A DNA stretch of 64,000 bases, from the NCBI GenBank assembly GCA_038881635.1, contig JAVZPJ010000004.1, positions 93,824-157,823 on the forward strand. Direction: 5' to 3'. Of the stretch, positions 45,580 to 53,227 are shown piece by piece. A model generated the notes under the pieces. The model did no database searches, was not told where the DNA came from, and saw nothing but the letters and a program-made list of their open reading frames with translations. The position numbers and the translations under genes were made by a program. How positions within the stretch are numbered: position 1 is the stretch's first letter; every line of letters begins with the position of its first letter. Source of the DNA: Sulfolobales archaeon (lineage in GTDB: Archaea > Thermoproteota > Thermoprotei_A > Sulfolobales > AG1).

Positions 45580-46563
45580 ATGGTATTATGCGATATATGT
45601 AGAACTCGTGAGGCATCGATACTTCAGAGACATAGTGGTTTGAAGCTCTGTAGAGAATGCTTTCTAAGAGATATAGAATTTAGAGTTGTGAAAGAGATTA
45701 AGAAGTATAACATGATCTCTGAGAGAGACAGAGTTTTGCTAGCTCTCTCAGGAGGTAAAGATAGTTTTGTCCTTCTAGATATTCTATCTAGAAATCATGA
45801 TCCCTCGAAGTTGGGAGGAGTCACGATTATTGAAGGTATAAAAGGATATAATAGAGAAGAAGATCTAGAGAGATTAAAGATCTTAGCTAGAGAGAGAGGA
45901 GTTGAGCTGAATATTGTAAGAGTTAAAGATCTAGCAGGATATACCGTGGATGAGCTTGTAATAGGATCTAGAGAGAAAGGTTTGAAAATATCTCCATGCA
46001 CCTTCTGCGGACTCTATAGAAGAAGAGGAATTAATACCGTAGCCAGAGAACTAGGATATGATAAGGTAGCCACAGCTCATAATCTCGATGACGAGGTTCA
46101 GACTCTCATCATTAATATTCTCAGAGGTGATGAGATCAGAATAGTATCTATTCATCCTATGAGGAGAAATCCCTCAGATCTCTTCATACCGAGAGTGAAA
46201 CCCTTGAGAAAGATCTATGAGTATGAAACAGCATTATACGCTTTCATCAGAGGATACAAGCCTCAGGAGATTGAATGCCCGTATATATCTCACATGCCTT
46301 CATTAAGAGCTAGAATCAGAGAGATCTTATATAAACTCGAAGAAGAGAAACCTGGCATACTTCTTAAAATGCTGGAAGAATTCGATGAACTCTACACTAG
46401 AAGAGTTATGGAGTCTCATATTAGACTTGACACGTGCAAGATATGTGGAGAACCTACTAATCCTGGAAGGAGTATCTGTAAATCCTGCGAGCTTCTAATA
46501 AGATCAGGTTTTCTCGAGAATAAGAGAAGTATTTCAACTACTTCAATTCTTGTGAAGAAATAG
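45580..46563 (+). CDS. tRNA 2-thiolation protein, TtuA/NcsA (Ctu1) family
   Basis: A 327-residue PP-loop protein with all parts of the TtuA/NcsA/Ctu1 group. It has an N-terminal zinc finger (CDIC and CREC), LALSGGKDSFVLL near 53, ISPCTFCGLYRRRG with catalytic/cluster cysteines, ECPYISHMP with the third cysteine, and a C-terminal zinc finger (CKIC and CKSC). It adenylates a uridine of tRNA and inserts sulphur. Whether position 34 or 54 is modified cannot be told. A degenerate paralogue is encoded at 53228-54169. Confidence 0.9.
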   Translation: MVLCDICRTREASILQRHSGLKLCRECFLRDIEFRVVKEIKKYNMISERDRVLLALSGGKDSFVLLDILSRNHDPSKLGGVTIIEGIKGYNREEDLERLKILARERGVELNIVRVKDLAGYTVDELVIGSREKGLKISPCTFCGLYRRRGINTVARELGYDKVATAHNLDDEVQTLIINILRGDEIRIVSIHPMRRNPSDLFIPRVKPLRKIYEYETALYAFIRGYKPQEIECPYISHMPSLRARIREILYKLEEEKPGILLKMLEEFDELYTRRVMESHIRLDTCKICGEPTNPGRSICKSCELLIRSGFLENKRSISTTSILVKK

Positions 46564-46633
46564 ATCAGATAAAGTTTTACTAGAACTAAGATGATCCGAT
46601 AGAGTGTTATTGAAAACTTTTGAAGCAGATCTT

Positions 46634-47890
46634 CTAACTCTTCTTTCTACCAAGCTTTTCATGAGCTCTAGCTAGGTGTCCTGCTGCTATTGCTGCAATC
46701 AGATTCACTTCTCCAGCTAGTACTGCTGCAGCTATTATCTCGGCAAATTTCACTGCATTAGAACCCGGAGGATTTCCAGGACCTGCTACTCCTAGAATGC
46801 TTAGAGCCTCTCTCTGAGTAGGAAGCCATGTTCCTCCTCCCACGGTTCCCACCTCCAGACTTGGAAGCGTTACTGAGACATATAGATCTCCGTTTTCTCT
46901 CTCCTCCATCCATGTATATGTTATGCTGCTCTCAACAACCTGAGCCACATCTTGTCCTGTGGCTATGAATACTGCTGCTATAATATTAGCTGCATGAGCG
47001 TTCTGCCCGATCCCTCCTGCTAGAGAGGTTCCTAGCATGTTCTTCCTCAGATTTACCTCTATCATTGATCTGACATCTGTCTTGAGAATCTTTTCAACCA
47101 CATCAGATCTTATAACAGCTTCTGAGATAACAGTCTTACCCCTACCCAGGAGAGTGTTTATGTATGTAGGCTTCTTATCAGTACACATATTACCACTGAG
47201 AGCAATCAGATCTGCTTCCGGAAAACTCTGTTCTATAAATCTACAAGCTACATCAGTTGCTATAGTGACCATATTCATACCCATAGCATCTCCCGTTGTA
47301 AATCTGAATCTAAGCCACACATTATTCCCGATAATGAAAGGTTCTATAGATTGAAGTTTCCCATGTTTTGTAGTGCTTTCAGCAATCTTCTTAATCTCGT
47401 TAAAATTCTCTCTAACCCAAGCTATGAATTCTCTAGCTTTACTCGCGCTAGGAAGCTTAAAGAGAGGAGCTCTGGTCATTCCATCTCTTAGAACAATAGA
47501 ATGAGCACCACCGCTTAAGGTTATAGCCTTAGCTCCTCTCGATACACTAGCTACAAGAGCTCCCTCAGTTGTTGCCATAGGTATATAGTATTCTCCAATA
47601 GCATTCTCACCATTGATCTTGAGAGGTCCTGCAACTCCTAGAGGTATTTGAACTGCTCCAATAGCATTCTCAATATTTCTTCCTATGATCTCTTCGAAAT
47701 CTAGGATGTTATGTCCTATGCTTGGAAGAGATACTCCATACTTCTTCTCAATATATCTCCTCCTGATTAGAGTTCCTAGATTCTTGCTTCTAACAATATC
47801 ATCGATTTCGCTGAATCTAATCTCTCCTTTCTCAAGTTTTTCATGAATCTCATTAGAGATCTTTTCTATATCAATATTCTCATTAGACAT
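46634..47890 (-). CDS. hmgA: Hydroxymethylglutaryl-CoA reductase
   Basis: A 418-residue class I-like HMG-CoA reductase, making mevalonate for archaeal lipids. Catalytic residues are visible in [18 protein letters not shown] (Glu), [13 protein letters not shown] (Lys), DVAQVVESS (Asp) and AAGHLARAH (His). It is the fourth gene of an operon with HMG-CoA synthase, a thiolase-like protein and DUF35, three bases downstream of the latter. The ATG has a weak GAGATAAG region before it. Confidence 0.96.
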   Translation of the reverse strand: MSNENIDIEKISNEIHEKLEKGEIRFSEIDDIVRSKNLGTLIRRRYIEKKYGVSLPSIGHNILDFEEIIGRNIENAIGAVQIPLGVAGPLKINGENAIGEYYIPMATTEGALVASVSRGAKAITLSGGAHSIVLRDGMTRAPLFKLPSASKAREFIAWVRENFNEIKKIAESTTKHGKLQSIEPFIIGNNVWLRFRFTTGDAMGMNMVTIATDVACRFIEQSFPEADLIALSGNMCTDKKPTYINTLLGRGKTVISEAVIRSDVVEKILKTDVRSMIEVNLRKNMLGTSLAGGIGQNAHAANIIAAVFIATGQDVAQVVESSITYTWMEERENGDLYVSVTLPSLEVGTVGGGTWLPTQREALSILGVAGPGNPPGSNAVKFAEIIAAAVLAGEVNLIAAIAAGHLARAHEKLGRKKS

Positions 47891-47893
47891 AGC

Positions 47894-48304
47894 TTATCTC
47901 ATACCCTCTGCAGGTGCGAATTTTATACCATAATAGATCAATCCTGTAGATCCGTCTACTACAAGTCTTCTTAGAACTGCTTCAACACGCATTCCAGGAG
48001 TTATCTTATCTGGTTCTACATCAACTATCTGAGCTAGCATGCTGAACCCTTCTTCCAACTCTACTAAGCCTATGATCAGAGGAGAAAGATCTCCAAATCC
48101 TGAGGGAGTTTGATATAGTATCGTGTACTCTTTAACAACACCTCTACCACTAGAATATCTATACTCCACATCCTGAGATCCGCAATACACGCATCTAGCT
48201 CGTGGAGGATAGAAAGCCTTCCCGCAAGACTTGCACGTGGCATACTTAAGTCTGTAGAGGATATCTCTACTTCTCCAGATCTTAGCAGGAGATCTCCTGA
48301 GCAT
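47894..48304 (-). CDS. Zn-ribbon/OB-fold DUF35 protein of the mevalonate complex
   Basis: A 136-residue DUF35 protein: a rubredoxin-like zinc ribbon with CKSCGKAFYPPRARCVYC near 24-42, followed by an OB-fold. In methanogens a DUF35 protein bridges acetoacetyl-CoA thiolase and HMG-CoA synthase and shares a CoA site. Here it lies between the thiolase-like gene and hmgA, consistent with that scaffold role. GGGTGAG precedes the ATG. Confidence 0.9.
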   Translation of the reverse strand: MLRRSPAKIWRSRDILYRLKYATCKSCGKAFYPPRARCVYCGSQDVEYRYSSGRGVVKEYTILYQTPSGFGDLSPLIIGLVELEEGFSMLAQIVDVEPDKITPGMRVEAVLRRLVVDGSTGLIYYGIKFAPAEGMR

Positions 48305-48305
48305 C

Positions 48306-49454
48306 TTATCTCACCCTCTTCAATATAATGACATAACTTGAATCTCCTGTTCCATTCATATTATGCACCGCTCCATATTCTATCTCTCCTAGAATAGAGC
48401 TCTTAAAAGATCCTAGTAGTGCTTGGAAGACCTCATGGATCTGATATATCCCGGTAGCACCCCATGGATTCCCTCTAGCTTTAAGACCTCCACTTAGATT
48501 GACGTGTACTCCTTCAATTGATGAGTTTTCTAATCTCTCAGGAGCTTCACCTCTCTCAGCTAATCCCATGGATTCTAATATTATGAAGGCGTTTGGAGTG
48601 TAGTTGTCATGTATCTCTATATATTTGATCTTTCTTCTCTCAATTCCAGCCATTGATAGAGCTTCCTCCCAGCTTTCTCTAACAGATCTAAATAAGAGAG
48701 GATCTTCTCTTGATGCGATGTCTTTAGAATCTACAGAACCTCCAAAACCTTCTATAGAAACTATGGCATCAGAAGATCTCTCTATAGCATCCTCGGAAAC
48801 TATGTATAAAGCTGCAGCACCGTCTCCCAGAGGATATGAATCTAGCAATCTCAAAGGCTCGGCTAGTACTGGCGAATCCTTGTAGCTATCAGGAGAAATC
48901 CTGAATCTAAGCTGTGCATGCGATGTCTCGAGCGAGTTTTGATGCATTGTATAAGGCCATATAAATAGATCCTCATAAGAGTAGTTATACTTCTTCATAT
49001 AAAGCTTAGCAAGTATAGCAGCTTCAGCTAGTGGTGTGATTCCTTGAAGCTGCATATACTCTGAATCCTTTATAGAACCATAGACACCAGCCATTCTAGA
49101 CACAGACATTTCAGATCCTTTGTCAACTCCTATGACGAGAACTCTTTTACTAGCTTTAGAAGTTGTGAGAGAGTATGCTAGTTGCACTGCTGCAAGACCT
49201 GAAGCTTCTCCTGCTTCAACTCTGTAGACTCTGATCTTTCTGAGTCCAAGATGATCTGCTATTAGATCAGCTATAGAACTCTGATAATCTACAAGTTCCG
49301 GGGTCATTGAAGATATGATGAGAGTATCCGGAACCAGATCTTCTGCATAGCTTTTCTCAATAGATTCAAGAGCTTCTCTAGCTAATGTCTTGAGATTCTT
49401 CTCATAATATCTATCGATCTTTATAACTCCTGAGGCTGCTATGAAGCTTTTCAT
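48306..49454 (-). CDS. Thiolase-fold protein with substituted catalytic residues
   Basis: A 382-residue thiolase-superfamily protein in the place of acetoacetyl-CoA thiolase. In archaeal thiolases the nucleophile lies in a CASG motif; here it is RVEAGEASG, with Glu83 in that place. The KGHP histidine is Asn329 (KARGNPWGATG). The histidines in EIHDNYT (282) and VHNMNGTG (364) are kept. It is therefore unlikely to carry out a Claisen condensation by the usual route. It may be a scaffold in the HMG-CoA synthase/DUF35 complex, with an active thiolase elsewhere, or a decarboxylase-like variant. It starts four bases after HMG-CoA synthase. Confidence 0.85.
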   Translation of the reverse strand: MKSFIAASGVIKIDRYYEKNLKTLAREALESIEKSYAEDLVPDTLIISSMTPELVDYQSSIADLIADHLGLRKIRVYRVEAGEASGLAAVQLAYSLTTSKASKRVLVIGVDKGSEMSVSRMAGVYGSIKDSEYMQLQGITPLAEAAILAKLYMKKYNYSYEDLFIWPYTMHQNSLETSHAQLRFRISPDSYKDSPVLAEPLRLLDSYPLGDGAAALYIVSEDAIERSSDAIVSIEGFGGSVDSKDIASREDPLLFRSVRESWEEALSMAGIERRKIKYIEIHDNYTPNAFIILESMGLAERGEAPERLENSSIEGVHVNLSGGLKARGNPWGATGIYQIHEVFQALLGSFKSSILGEIEYGAVHNMNGTGDSSYVIILKRVR

Positions 49455-49458
49455 CTGA

Positions 49459-50511
49459 TCACCTCTCGTATTTCAAGATCTTTTCTCTCATCTTAGCATA
49501 CCTACCATAGTCTATATAGATCTTCCTCGAGATCATGTCGGAAACCTTAGGAGCTTTATCTCTTTTCTCAACAGCTTTCTCTGTCACTACTATAGCATAG
49601 GCATCAGCACCTGCGCCACTGCCGAATGGTGCTAGAAGAATTCTAGATCCGGGCTTAGCCTCCTCAAGAACCTTAGCCAGACCCATTAAAGCAGATCCAT
49701 TATATGTATTTCCTATATATGGTGTGACCAGACCTGGAAGGATCTTCTCTTTCTGGAATCCTAGCTTAGCTCCTACCTGAAGAGGAAACTTACCATTAGG
49801 CTGATGGAATACTGCGTAGTCAAAATCTGCAGGCTTATAACCTTTAGAGAACAAGCCTTTAACAGCGTTTATAATATGATCGAAGTAGGCTGGCTCGCCA
49901 GTGAAAGCTTCACCATGCTCAGGATAGGGAGCAAGAGATCTTCTCCAGAAATCAGGAGTGTCTGTAATATAAGAATACGCATCTTCTATAACTGCTGCAG
50001 CATCTTCAACACCTCCTATGATGAGAGCAACACCACCACTGCTAGCTGTGAGCTCGAGAACATCACCTGGAGAAGCTTGAGCTGTGTCGGCGCCTATAAC
50101 TAGAGTGTATCTCGCAACTCCTGTGTTTACTAGGGACATACTGATTCTAATAGCTTCTGATGCAGCTCTACACGCGAATTCGAGATCCGAGGCGAGTTTT
50201 GATGCTGGGATCCCTAGCGCGTCTCCTATTACTGTTGCTGATGGCTTGACGGAATATGGTTTAGATTCTGTTCCTACGAATACTGCTCCTATATCGCTAG
50301 GGCTGATCCCGGCTCTCTGTATAGCGTATTTAGAAGCTCTCCATCCTATAGTGATTGTATCCTCATCCAATCCTCCTACGGCTTTCTCTTCAATCCATAT
50401 AGCCTTCGGCGTGTAAGGATCTATACCCCATAACGAGGCTATGTCACTTGCTTTCACTCTATATGGAGGTATGTAAGCTCCCCAGCCTGTAATCCCTGAT
50501 TTGATCGTCGT
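49459..50511 (-). CDS. Hydroxymethylglutaryl-CoA synthase (probable ACG start)
   Basis: HMG-CoA synthase of archaeal type, about 350 residues if started at 50511. Catalytic residues: Glu in GTESKPYSVKP, Cys in EFACRAASEA, His in FHQPNGKFP. The first ATG/GTG/TTG in frame is GTG 50457, but this would remove the conserved SGITGWGAYIPPYRV strand. That segment is encoded upstream, and the frame is closed by a TGA at 50520-50518. GGTGAT at 50522-50517 stands five bases before ACG at 50511, so initiation at ACG is inferred. It leads the operon HMGS-thiolase-DUF35-HMGR. Confidence 0.93.
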   Translation of the reverse strand, partial: TTIKSGITGWGAYIPPYRVKASDIASLWGIDPYTPKAIWIEEKAVGGLDEDTITIGWRASKYAIQRAGISPSDIGAVFVGTESKPYSVKPSATVIGDALGIPASKLASDLEFACRAASEAIRISMSLVNTGVARYTLVIGADTAQASPGDVLELTASSGGVALIIGGVEDAAAVIEDAYSYITDTPDFWRRSLAPYPEHGEAFTGEPAYFDHIINAVKGLFSKGYKPADFDYAVFHQPNGKFPLQVGAKLGFQKEKILPGLVTPYIGNTYNGSALMGLAKVLEEAKPGSRILLAPFGSGAGADAYAIVVTEKAVEKRDKAPKVSDMISRKIYIDYGRYAKMREKILKYER

Positions 50512-50516
50512 ATAAT

Positions 50517-50554
50517 ATCACCGAATATACTATCTTACAACGTATTTAAATTTT
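50517..50554 (-). promoter_or_regulatory. Promoter and Shine-Dalgarno site of the mevalonate operon
   Basis: On the minus strand AAAATTTAAATA (50554-50543) is a TATA-like box about 37 bases before ACG 50511. GGTGAT (50522-50517) is a match to the 16S anti-Shine-Dalgarno region seen before many genes here. It ends five bases before the ACG, which decides the start. Confidence 0.6.
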
Positions 50555-50574
50555 AGCCATCTATGTAAATTAAC

Positions 50575-50590
50575 TTATACAATTGTATAA
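50575..50590. promoter_or_regulatory. Perfect 16-bp palindrome between divergent promoters
   Basis: TTATACAATTGTATAA is a perfect palindrome between the HMG-CoA synthase operon promoter and the csl4 promoter (ATTATAATTT near 50611-50620). Length and location fit a dimeric regulator's operator able to affect both directions. No regulator is identified. Confidence 0.45.
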
Positions 50591-50650
50591 AGATCTATAG
50601 GAAGAGAATTATTATAATTTCACATGTAATCTTTATCTTGAGTGTATTAA

Positions 50651-51244
50651 TTGGAGGAAAATATTATCAGAAAAGATCTCGTAGCTCCTGGAAGTGTGAT
50701 AGGTGTGATAGAAGAATTCATGCCGGGCGAGAATATATATGAGAGAGATGGTTATCTCATATCTAGCATTGTAGGTAGTCTGATCATAGACATGAAGAGT
50801 AGGATAGCATATGTGAAACCTTCTAAAGAGATTAAAAGGATCACCCAGGGATCCTTTGTATATGCTATAGTAACATCAACTAGAGGAGAGATAGCAATGA
50901 GCAGAATACTTGGATTCAGTTTAGTGAATCCTATCAGGAATAATCTTACAGGAATTCTTCACGTGTCTCAGATACCTAGCGAGATTAAAACTAGATTCAT
51001 TGAAGATCTCATAAGAGTAGGCGATGTGATCTACGCTAAGATTATCTCGAAGAACCAACCTTATTTTCTTTCATTGAGAAGTCAGAAAACCAGCATAGTA
51101 GTATCTCTATGTCCTAGATGCGGTTCTTTCATGGGAAGATTCAGGGAGAAGCTAGAATGCCCTCGATGTGGTTATAGTGAGATTAGAAAACCTATTGGAA
51201 GTTATCTATATAAGCTGTCTGAACTGAAGAAGGAGATGCTATGA
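50651..51244 (+). CDS. csl4: Exosome RNA-binding subunit Csl4
   Basis: A 197-residue archaeal exosome cap protein. It has APGSVIGVIEEFMPGENIYERDG at the start (part quoted), an S1-like middle domain (IRVGDVIYAKIISKN) and a C-terminal zinc ribbon (CPRCGSFM and CPRCGYSE). TTG 50651 has no good ribosome-binding site. GGAGGA at 50653-50658 lies four bases before ATT 50663, another possible non-standard start. It is followed by and overlaps a DUF2067-like gene by four bases. Confidence 0.88.
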   Translation: MEENIIRKDLVAPGSVIGVIEEFMPGENIYERDGYLISSIVGSLIIDMKSRIAYVKPSKEIKRITQGSFVYAIVTSTRGEIAMSRILGFSLVNPIRNNLTGILHVSQIPSEIKTRFIEDLIRVGDVIYAKIISKNQPYFLSLRSQKTSIVVSLCPRCGSFMGRFREKLECPRCGYSEIRKPIGSYLYKLSELKKEML

Positions 51245-51882
51245 AGAAGAGTTTTGTGATCAAATGCGAGAATCTATGTGAAGAACTTATAGATAGAATG
51301 AGTGAGGAGGGTATCGAATTCAGCTCTGTAGAGGTCTCAGGAGGAGTGATGAGAATCATATTCTCAGATGATATAATAAATCCTGAGAGAGAGATTGAAG
51401 AAATTAGAAAGATATACTCTGAACTTAGATCTCGATCTCGTTCTGGAGCATTGAGAGAGATAGAGCTGAGAAGAATTCAGAAAGCTGTAGAAGGACCTAT
51501 AATACCATCGATTCTCTGTGAGATATTAAGGATCCAGGGTTACAAGGCTGAGCATGGTAAAGATAGAATTATCACAGACGCTCCCCACGAGATTCTGATA
51601 GAGGTGGGAGTGCTGGTTAGTATGTGTATAAAGAATCTGAAGAGAAGAGATCTAACATCTCAAGCTAAGGAGCTTGTGATTTTTGCATGCGCCTACCATA
51701 GATCGGATCCTGATACATGTGTTAGAGCTCTCATAAGAGAAGGTCTACTCAGAGATGTGGGAGGTGTGTATCATGTGGGATCTCATGATCTCAAGGAATA
51801 CATGATGAAAGCAATGAATATATCATGTGAGGAATTTCAAGAAGAGCATACAGAAGATCTACATAATCTAGAGTCAGCATAG
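51241..51882 (+). CDS. Uncharacterised archaeal protein (possibly DUF2067)
   Basis: A 213-residue protein next to csl4, which it overlaps by four bases. The N-terminal half is alpha/beta, and the C-terminal half is helical with HEILIEVGVLVSMCIKNLKRR. I believe it belongs to the archaeal DUF2067 family, but this is from memory and not certain. The link with Csl4 suggests an RNA-related role. No catalytic motif is evident. Confidence 0.7.
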   Translation: MKKSFVIKCENLCEELIDRMSEEGIEFSSVEVSGGVMRIIFSDDIINPEREIEEIRKIYSELRSRSRSGALREIELRRIQKAVEGPIIPSILCEILRIQGYKAEHGKDRIITDAPHEILIEVGVLVSMCIKNLKRRDLTSQAKELVIFACAYHRSDPDTCVRALIREGLLRDVGGVYHVGSHDLKEYMMKAMNISCEEFQEEHTEDLHNLESA

Positions 51883-51949
51883 CATGACACAGCTCATTTA
51901 AAGATATTTAAGCTCTTCTATCTCACATTCTATGGGTTGATGTATTTTT

Positions 51950-53113
51950 GTGGCTGATGAGGGGGAGAGAGTAGAGGAGTTCAAGGTAACACCTTGGGAG
52001 GTTAAAGGTAGAGTAGATTATAGGAGGCTTATAGAGATCTTTGGTACACAGCCTATCACAGAAGATCTAATAGAAAGGCTGAAGAAGGTATCTAATGAGG
52101 AGCTCCACCTATTTCTCAGAAGAGGTGTTTTCTTCTCTCACAGAGACTTCGATAAAGTTCTTGATGATATCGAGAGTGGTAAAGGCTTCTTTCTATACAC
52201 AGGGAGAGGTCCTTCAGGTCCTATGCATATAGGGCATCTAATACCATTTATAATGACGCAATGGCTTCAGAAGATCTTCAGAGTTAATGTGTATATAATG
52301 ATAACAGATGACGAGAAGTTTCTTCATGAGGAGAGTATGGAGCTTAATGACGTTAGGAGATGGGCTTATGAGAATATTCTTGACATAATAGCGGTAGGGT
52401 TTGATCCTGAGAGGACTTTTATCTTCCAAGACACGGAGTATATCAGAAACATGTATCCAATGGCTCTCAAGATAGCTAAGAAGATAAACTTTAACCTGGC
52501 GAGATCGGTATTCGGTTTTGATACAAGTACCAATGTAGGACTTCTATTCTACCCTGCACTACAGATAGTGCCAACATTCTTTGAGAAGAGAAGATGTCTG
52601 ATACCTGCTGCAATAGATCAGGATCCTTACTGGAGAATCCAGAGAGATCTAGCGGAGAGAATGGGGTACTATAAAGCAGCTGCAATACACTCTAAATTCC
52701 TTCCTCCACTCACAGGTTTCGAAGGTAAGATGAGTTCTTCTAAACCCGAGACAGCTATATATCTTCATGATGATCCTAAGACTGTTAGATATAAGATCAT
52801 GAGATACGCATTCTCAGGAGGACAGCCTACTATAGAACTTCACAGAAAACTAGGAGGTAATCCTGATATAGATGTGTCATTTCAATGGCTTTACATGTAT
52901 TTCGAGAATGATGATAGGGAGATAAGAAGAATAGAAGAAGAATATAGATCCGGTAGACTTCTAACAGGTGAACTGAAGGAGATTCTGGTGGAGAGGATAA
53001 ATGAATTTCTAGAGAAGCATAGAGAGAAGAGGGAGAAAGCTAGAGAACTAGTTCACGTGTTCAAATACGAGGGCAGGCTAGCTAGAGAGATGTGGGAGAG
53101 GGTGTTAGAGTAG
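51950..53113 (+). CDS. trpS: Tryptophanyl-tRNA synthetase
   Basis: A 387-residue archaeal/eukaryotic-type TrpRS. The HIGH motif is GPSGPMHIGHL near residue 86, and KMSSS appears as GKMSSSKPETAIYL near 262. The N-terminal region before the HIGH motif is the archaeal extension. It charges tRNA-Trp, whose gene is also in this window at 37729. The GTG start follows GGGTTGAT. A box C/D RNA lies about 40 bases downstream. Confidence 0.95.
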   Translation: MADEGERVEEFKVTPWEVKGRVDYRRLIEIFGTQPITEDLIERLKKVSNEELHLFLRRGVFFSHRDFDKVLDDIESGKGFFLYTGRGPSGPMHIGHLIPFIMTQWLQKIFRVNVYIMITDDEKFLHEESMELNDVRRWAYENILDIIAVGFDPERTFIFQDTEYIRNMYPMALKIAKKINFNLARSVFGFDTSTNVGLLFYPALQIVPTFFEKRRCLIPAAIDQDPYWRIQRDLAERMGYYKAAAIHSKFLPPLTGFEGKMSSSKPETAIYLHDDPKTVRYKIMRYAFSGGQPTIELHRKLGGNPDIDVSFQWLYMYFENDDREIRRIEEEYRSGRLLTGELKEILVERINEFLEKHREKREKARELVHVFKYEGRLAREMWERVLE

Positions 53114-53150
53114 TAGGCTTAATTTAATAATCCCGGCTGTGTAACATGTT

Positions 53151-53209
53151 ATGGGATGATGAGCGACTTCGGTCTGGAAATGTGAAGAGCCGTGTGAGGT
53201 CTGACTCAA
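53151..53209 (+). ncRNA. Box C/D guide sRNA
   Basis: Box C ATGATGA at 53156-53162 is followed by an 11-base guide GCGACTTCGGT, box D' CTGG at 53174-53177 (one mismatch), box C' GTGAAGA at 53182-53188 (one mismatch), a 12-base guide GCCGTGTGAGGT, and box D CTGA at 53201-53204. A TATA-like CTTAATTTAATAAT at 53118-53131 is about 25 bases before the RNA start. The RNA sits between trpS and the degenerate thiolase-like gene and ends some 20 bases before the latter. By the box-plus-five rule the targets would read ACCGA* and ACCTC*. Confidence 0.82.
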
Positions 53210-53227
53210 AAAAGATCGGGGATATTA

